Source: a virus. Taken from it: a stretch of 31,966 nucleotides of DNA. Made by a program: the position numbers and the translations under genes. The notes beneath the pieces are model-generated. The model did not search any database, was not told the DNA's origin, and saw only the letters and a program-made list of their open reading frames with translations. The stretch lies in IMG/VR virus record IMGVR_UViG_3300031800_000009, positions 1 to 31,966 of that record. The stretch is one strand, 5' to 3'. Positions 29,331-31,966 of this stretch are shown here, in pieces; position 1 is the first letter of the stretch, and each line of letters opens with the position of its first letter.

Positions 29331-29805
29331 CGTCAGTTTCGTCCTCCCTGATGCTCTCATAAGTTTTCCGCTTTGACAGTTCGGCCAAAGCCTCCTCGAT
29401 CTCCTTCCGGAGTTCCTGCCGTTGGTGCTCGTCAAACCCCAGCCGCCCGCTGATCTTGTTCTCAAGGCCAAGCAACTTCTGGCGCGCGATCATCACCACG
29501 CCCTGCCAAGCCCGCACCACGCTCTCGGCCTCAAGCGAATTGCCCATCATCCGCGCCAGCTTCAGTTCCTCAATCTTGCGCTCGGCGGTCAGCTTCTTGC
29601 GCTTCTCGTCCTCAATGGATGAGTGCCGCTTTTTTGACAGTTCGCGGTAGTAACGAAACAGTCCCTGCAACGTCGCCGCGAATTGATACTGCCCGTTGAG
29701 CGGCGGCGGAAAGTAACCGTCCTTTGCTATCTGCCGATGGCGGCGGTCAGTAACTCCTGTCAGCGCGCAGAGTTTTTCTGCGTCGATGGTTTGGGACTCT
29801 GCCAC
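29272..29805 (-). CDS. terS: Terminase small subunit (Nu1-like)
   Basis: A 177-residue DNA-recognition subunit of the terminase. The N-terminus has a Nu1-like winged helix: DAEKLCALTGVTDRRHRQIA, followed by a strand and YFPPPLNGQYQFA. The centre is a helical charged segment (KRKKLTAERKIEELKLARMM) used for oligomerisation and TerL binding. The C-terminus is very acidic (DETDDGLDEGNDPLE). It begins with GTG overlapping the upstream TAG (TAGTG) and overlaps terL. Gene order with terL, gpW-like and portal is lambda-like. Confidence 0.85.
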   Translation of the reverse strand: MAESQTIDAEKLCALTGVTDRRHRQIAKDGYFPPPLNGQYQFAATLQGLFRYYRELSKKRHSSIEDEKRKKLTAERKIEELKLARMMGNSLEAESVVRAWQGVVMIARQKLLGLENKISGRLGFDEHQRQELRKEIEEALAELSKRKTYESIREDETDDGLDEGNDPLEAAAEDERG

Positions 29806-30665
29806 TACTTGCTGCGCGCCTTCCGTTGCTGCTCGATATACTCCTCCCGCGCTCCGAATTTCTCCCGCTCGGTTCTGCGCTTGCGTATCCGCAACAACTC
29901 ATCTGTCACCGTCTCGCACTTCCACATTTGTTTCAGCGAATAATAAACGATTGTGTAGCGCATCGCATCCACGCGCTGGCGGCGGATCGGTGTTACGCCA
30001 TGAAGGATTCCTTGGCCGTCAAACATGAAAAATGTGCTGTCCTTTAATTCAATGCCAAGACCAAATTCCGGCAGCGCAAGATGCCCGCCCTCGATGCCGT
30101 CCTTGAGCGTTATCATACCCGACCAAACAGCCTTGTAGTTGCCAGCGTCAAAGTGATATTTGAGAGGATTATTCTTGTTCACAATTCCGCTGGTGAAGGG
30201 CATCCCGTCAACGCGATATTGCGCGTTCAAATTCTTCTCAGACATTGCATCGTGATAGCAATAAAGCGACGGGTTGAGGTCGGAGTAATATTGAGCAATC
30301 AGCTTGCCCGCATCCATAAGGGCGGTGTGCTCCCTCGGAAATTCTCCGGCCAGTTTCGTTGCAGAGCAGAAGTCTTTCCGGAGAGCCTTGCGCGGCTCAA
30401 AGCCAAAGACTCTGCTGGTTGTAACCATTCCGCCAGTGCGGCTTTGCAAGCTGTACGGAATCCGGTTGCATACATCCCTCACCCACTCCAGAGATTCAGT
30501 TGGGGTGATGTAAAGCAGGATGAGTTTGCCGTCCTCATAAAGCGCGCAGTCATTTGTAATGAGGCGGTCATAATCATCCTCCACTGCGCTTCGCTTTTTG
30601 TATTCAGCCAGGGCGACCCCTCGCCGCTCAACGTCGATGCGTTCCGGTTCAGCTTGGCTCGTCAT
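29805..30665 (-). CDS. TET/JBP-like 2-oxoglutarate/Fe(II) dioxygenase
   Basis: A 286-residue oxygenase of the double-stranded beta-helix class. The iron ligands are visible in order: H-x-D in LKYHFDAGN (near residues 171-173), then GGHLALPEFG, then the distal His in QGILHGVTPI (near 222), and the 2-oxoglutarate Arg in AMRYTIVYYS (near 236). The HxD-x-x-N core, GG-x-L strand and R-Y-x-x-x-Y ending match TET/JBP nucleic-acid oxygenases, which hydroxylate 5-methylcytosine or thymine. A phage member next to an FkbM methyltransferase and a ParB-like protein suggests modified phage DNA. Other protein hydroxylases share the fold, so the substrate is inferred. ATG 30665 lacks a clear Shine-Dalgarno. 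Confidence 0.75.
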   Translation of the reverse strand: MTSQAEPERIDVERRGVALAEYKKRSAVEDDYDRLITNDCALYEDGKLILLYITPTESLEWVRDVCNRIPYSLQSRTGGMVTTSRVFGFEPRKALRKDFCSATKLAGEFPREHTALMDAGKLIAQYYSDLNPSLYCYHDAMSEKNLNAQYRVDGMPFTSGIVNKNNPLKYHFDAGNYKAVWSGMITLKDGIEGGHLALPEFGLGIELKDSTFFMFDGQGILHGVTPIRRQRVDAMRYTIVYYSLKQMWKCETVTDELLRIRKRRTEREKFGAREEYIEQQRKARSK

Positions 30666-31332
30666 AATTGATTGCAAAGATTATGTCGTCGATGAAGCCG
30701 CCCCAAAGTCCTGCGATCCCGTTGTGCTTCTGGTTGTGGTAGCTCTTGGGATACTTGACCACCTCAAAGGACTGCTTGAGGGTTTCCACTATCCTAAAAA
30801 ATTTCGCCATATCCCGCTCCAAGGTAAACGAGTACTCGAACACCAGCTTGCGGATTCCTTTCCATTCCTTTTTCTTTTCAAGTATCTCAACCTCTGCGCC
30901 TTCAATATCCATCTTGACGCAATCAATGTCTGGATGCTCCTTGAGCAAGTCGTCAATCGCCCTGACCTCAACCGCTATGGATGTTGCCCCTCGCTTATAT
31001 TTTCGCAGCAACGAATGCCGCCAAGTATTTGGAGCAATGTTGAAAGCCGCCCTGCCTCCTCTCCAGCCCACCGCAGCATTGCAGATTGTTATGTTGTGGC
31101 CGCTTGCGTTTTTCTTCAGCAACTCAAAGTTGCTCGGCTCTGGTTCATAAGCGTAAACCTTCGCTGCGCCGTTCTCGATTGCGTACAGTGAAAAGCAACC
31201 GATGTGGCCACCAGCATCAAGCCATACGTCGCCGCTTTCAATTCCGAATCCAATCATGCGCTTCTTGTAAGCGTTCTTGGTGAAGATTTCGGCAATCACC
31301 TTTTCGTCGGTTGTGCCTTCGCGGTAAATCAT
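30649..31332 (-). CDS. FkbM-family methyltransferase
   Basis: A 227-residue S-adenosylmethionine-dependent methyltransferase. The SAM motif is DVWLDAGGHIGCFSLYA (near residues 35-51), with YAYEPEPSNFELL as motif II and CVKMDIEGAEVEIL (near 138-150) as the family signature. FkbM enzymes usually O-methylate sugars or polyketides. Here the enzyme is translationally coupled to a ParB-like gene (ATGA) and overlaps the dioxygenase, so a plausible acceptor is the hydroxyl group made by the dioxygenase on a DNA base. That is inference. Methylation of a virion glycan is an alternative. Confidence 0.85.
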   Translation of the reverse strand: MIYREGTTDEKVIAEIFTKNAYKKRMIGFGIESGDVWLDAGGHIGCFSLYAIENGAAKVYAYEPEPSNFELLKKNASGHNITICNAAVGWRGGRAAFNIAPNTWRHSLLRKYKRGATSIAVEVRAIDDLLKEHPDIDCVKMDIEGAEVEILEKKKEWKGIRKLVFEYSFTLERDMAKFFRIVETLKQSFEVVKYPKSYHNQKHNGIAGLWGGFIDDIIFAINYDEPS

Positions 31333-31955
31333 TCCACACTTTCGGCGTGATGGTTTAGGGCAAGAGTGAAAGCCTCTGTATTGGTTTCAAGGCTTTCCGC
31401 CGCCTTCACCTTTTCCAAGGTTTCGCAGATGCCGGCATATTCCTCACTGTCATAAAGCAGGACAATCTGCCGCACCGATGTTGCTGAATACTGCTCCTCA
31501 AAACGCCTTCCAACTTCACCGTCACCGGCAAATTTCACGCTGTCTGTATTATATTCCAGCGGCTGCAATGCGCTCTCAAGTTCCTCCAGTTGCTTCTTGG
31601 TAAAGCCTGTTGTTTCTATCCTGACCGAATCGGCCTCCAGTTCTCCAAGCAGATTTGTAAGTGCGGCGTTGTCCATCGTTGCAAGCTCGGCAATCCTGTT
31701 GTCAGCAATCATGTGCGCCCACTCGTCGGCCTCGTTCTCAAAATCCTGAAAATCGACCGGCACCATTTTCTGCTTCAGCAAGCGAGCCGCCTCAAGTCGG
31801 CCATGACCAGACACAATGAATCCGGATTGATTTGAAACCTGAATGCTGTTGCGCCAACCGCGATGGCGAATAATTTCTGCAAGCAATGCAATCTGCGCGT
31901 CGCTATGCCGGTTGGGGTTCTTGGGGTTTGGTACTAGCGACTCCAAGGCCACCAT
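31329..31955 (-). CDS. ParB-like domain protein (start near window edge)
   Basis: A protein of at least 208 residues. Residues about 1-65 form a ParB/sulfiredoxin-type domain: ESLVPNPKNPNRHSDAQI, SNQSGFIVSGHGRLEAARLL (GHGR motif near 50-53) and KMVPVDF. Then comes the MIADNRIAELATMDNAALTN segment common in phage ParB-domain proteins that accompany or are fused to DNA methyltransferases. The C-terminal half is charged and helical. Such domains bind nucleotides and sometimes act as nucleases. ATG 31955 fits the domain edge, but the frame stays open to the window end, so the true start may be upstream. It is coupled to the FkbM gene. Confidence 0.82.
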   Translation of the reverse strand: MVALESLVPNPKNPNRHSDAQIALLAEIIRHRGWRNSIQVSNQSGFIVSGHGRLEAARLLKQKMVPVDFQDFENEADEWAHMIADNRIAELATMDNAALTNLLGELEADSVRIETTGFTKKQLEELESALQPLEYNTDSVKFAGDGEVGRRFEEQYSATSVRQIVLLYDSEEYAGICETLEKVKAAESLETNTEAFTLALNHHAESVE

Positions 31956-31966
31956 TTTGTTATGCG

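Noticed and set aside
27519-29471. Longer terL reading starting at 29471
   Set aside because: The extra 47 residues are a shadow of terS in another frame; the GpA family N-terminus starts near the ATG at 29330.
1-31966. CRISPR arrays, insertion sequences, rRNA genes
   Set aside because: No regularly spaced repeats, transposase motifs or rRNA sequence were seen.
1-31966. Terminal overlap showing a closed circular genome
   Set aside because: The first and last bases do not match, so circularity cannot be claimed from this window.

Overview
This window is a block of a tailed double-stranded DNA phage genome (siphovirus type, lambda-like head). Every credible gene is on the minus strand, so the map reads from right (31966) to left (1). 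Genes are packed tightly, with many ATGA, TAATG or GTGA stop/start overlaps. The phage looks temperate: it has a tyrosine integrase, and about 1 kb upstream of it an intergenic copy of the 3' half of a tRNA-Pro(TGG), the expected form of an attP. Because attP sits in the middle with phage genes on both sides, the sequence looks like an unintegrated or circularly permuted phage genome rather than an integrated prophage. A lipoprotein gene nested with another gene in the lysis region points to a Gram-negative-type envelope. The host cannot be named from this sequence.

Regions in transcription order. (1) 31955-29805: a ParB-like domain protein, an FkbM-type methyltransferase and a TET/JBP-like 2-oxoglutarate/Fe(II) dioxygenase. 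I read these as a candidate DNA base-modification cassette. (2) 29805-22404: packaging and head. In order: small and large terminase, a gpW-like connector with an extra N-terminal beta domain, lambda-type portal, a fused protease-capsid protein, a strong intrinsic terminator, and connector/tail-completion proteins. (3) 22402-12014: tail. In order: a basic neck or tail protein, probable tail tube, a 49-residue Lys-rich protein, a chaperone-position protein, a short tape measure, three tail-tip proteins, and an 1124-residue fibre carrying a seven-repeat beta-propeller. (4) 12010-9730: lysis and accessory genes. There are small membrane proteins, a lipoprotein overlapping another gene in a different frame, a PD-(D/E)XK nuclease and a zinc-ribbon-like protein, ending in a probable terminator. 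No endolysin is recognisable. (5) 9700-9385: attP. (6) 9345-7170: two unknown genes and the integrase, closed by a terminator with a UACG loop. (7) 7084-48: regulatory and DNA-metabolism genes: two small ribbon-helix-helix candidates, a winged-helix protein, ERF annealing protein, a RecB/Cas4-like exonuclease, a RuvC-like resolvase, an SSB-tailed protein, a second nuclease candidate, a replication organiser and several small unknowns.

The strongest unexplained signals are three. First, the modification cassette beside the terminase genes. Second, a 30-nt element repeated four times without gaps at the upstream edge of the gpW-like, protease-capsid, tail-tube and tail-fibre genes. Third, a GC-clamped palindrome found in three intergenic regions of the left arm.
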